A DNA stretch of 64,000 nt from Loxodes magnus. Taxonomy: Eukaryota; Ciliophora; Karyorelictea; Loxodida; Loxodidae. This document shows, one piece after another, positions 63,225 to 64,000 of the stretch. The DNA lies in the NCBI GenBank assembly GCA_946699065.1, contig CAMPDV010000845.1:1-64000 (forward strand), written 5' to 3'. How positions within the stretch are numbered: position 1 is the stretch's first letter; each line of letters starts with the position of its first letter. The notes under the pieces are model-generated. The model was not told the origin of the DNA. It saw nothing but the letters and a program-made list of their open reading frames with translations, and made no database searches. A program made the translations under genes and the position numbers.

Positions 63225-64000
63225 GCTAATGAAATGAAGTTACTGATATCAATTAGATACTTCATTTTAATTATGTTCAAAAAGTTCAAGTATCGTTCTT
63301 TCCATCTTCAAACTTTTCCCCGTGCATTCTTGTGCTTTCTTATTGTTCTTCTTTAGGATCCAATCAATTATCTGCGTTTTGTTCTCCAATTTCAATTCTT
63401 TTTTTTCGTAGATTCTTATGAAAAATTTTTATCTGAAGATCTGCATCCATTTACTTATGAGAAGTGAACTGCTAGTTTGTGTAGAGTTAATCGTAAGTTA
63501 CTAGTTTTTCCAGGAAATTTATCAGAGATATTTCTAACTATGTCCTAATAGTAGACACATTCGAAGATATGTCTAAATGTTTCTTTTCCACCACATTACA
63601 GAAGTAATTTTTTACAGGATAATGACGCATATGTAAGTCATATTGAAAACTGTAAGAGATAGTTCATAAATTAAAGATTGAGATGATTTCTTTTTTATAT
63701 TCTTTGTTTAGTTTATTGTAATTTATTTCAGGAAATTTCAAAAGTCCTCCAAGTTACTCTCCAAATATCTGTGCAGTGGGCATATCTCTATATTGTATAG
63801 TTGCTTCTTAATAGAATTTGCTTCTTATTTTTCTTCAATAAGATTCTCAAAAGAAATTTAATTAGAAATCATGGTTTGGTCGTCATTGCTAATTCCGTAA
63901 TATTAAAACATCCTTTTAACTTACTAAAAGTACAAAGATTTTTAGTTTCAATTGCATTCAAAGAGTCTTCCTATATCGGATTCCGGATAAGTCCTAGCTT
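63225..64000 (-). pseudogene. LINE-type ORF2, 3' part only, runs off window (B2)
   Basis: Copy of 2,350-3,130. It includes the terminal Cys-His motif region near 63,600, where a deleted base breaks CKCGG. The reverse-transcriptase core lies beyond the window end. It converges with the B2 endonuclease exactly as in B1, so the head-to-head arrangement was copied as one piece. Confidence 0.65.

Overview
The window reads as nuclear DNA of a ciliate. It is very AT-rich (roughly three quarters by eye), gene-sparse and dense in repeats. Recognisable proteins become continuous only if TAA and TAG are read as glutamine. In addition, TGA falls again and again at positions where a family has a conserved tryptophan: kelch blades, the WMAPE motif of a kinase, NWRPISL of a reverse transcriptase, the GFWR and YYWE motifs of a large membrane protein, and CWxC of a small zinc protein. 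In one pair of duplicated genes the same codon is TGA in one copy and TGG in the other. The simplest reading is a code with UAR = Gln and UGA = Trp, with UGA probably also the context-dependent stop, as known for karyorelict and Condylostoma-type ciliates. The species cannot be named from the sequence. Because no codon is an unconditional stop, long open frames mean little here; calls below rest on motifs, on copy comparison, or are given low confidence.

Layout. 1-5,610: a composite retroelement patch (B1), with a gag-like ORF1 and an endonuclease on the + strand converging on a 5'-truncated endonuclease/reverse transcriptase on the - strand. 9,384-16,890 and 26,930-34,500: a giant inverted repeat. 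Each arm carries a large gene for a beta-helix/cysteine-rich/multi-pass membrane protein. The right copy is open over about 2,600 codons and the left copy is frameshifted. The roughly 10-kb spacer holds an F-box/leucine-rich gene. 35,850-36,698: an intact gag-like zinc-knuckle ORF, followed by a (TTA)n tract of about 66 units. 37,002-37,073: tRNA-Gly(UCC). 37,517-39,265: a TPR-kinase gene that appears dead. 41-46.6 kb: more ORF1-type fragments, a GC-rich two-copy unit, a short minisatellite and a second zinc-knuckle gag ORF.

46,731-52,724 (A1) and 54,930-60,906 (A2) are direct repeats of about 6 kb. Each contains an endonuclease ORF, a small zinc ORF, a coiled-coil ORF and a RING-kelch gene. 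A2 runs straight into a second copy of the retroelement patch (B2, 60,907-64,000), and the window start carries the same A/B junction, so A and B probably form one larger repeated unit of at least 11 kb. Between A1 and A2 lies an unrecognised minus-strand gene.

The combination of many decayed retroelement ORFs, large segmental repeats and few intact genes is what one would expect of germline (micronuclear) DNA or a repeat-rich arm, but nothing in the sequence proves the nuclear compartment.
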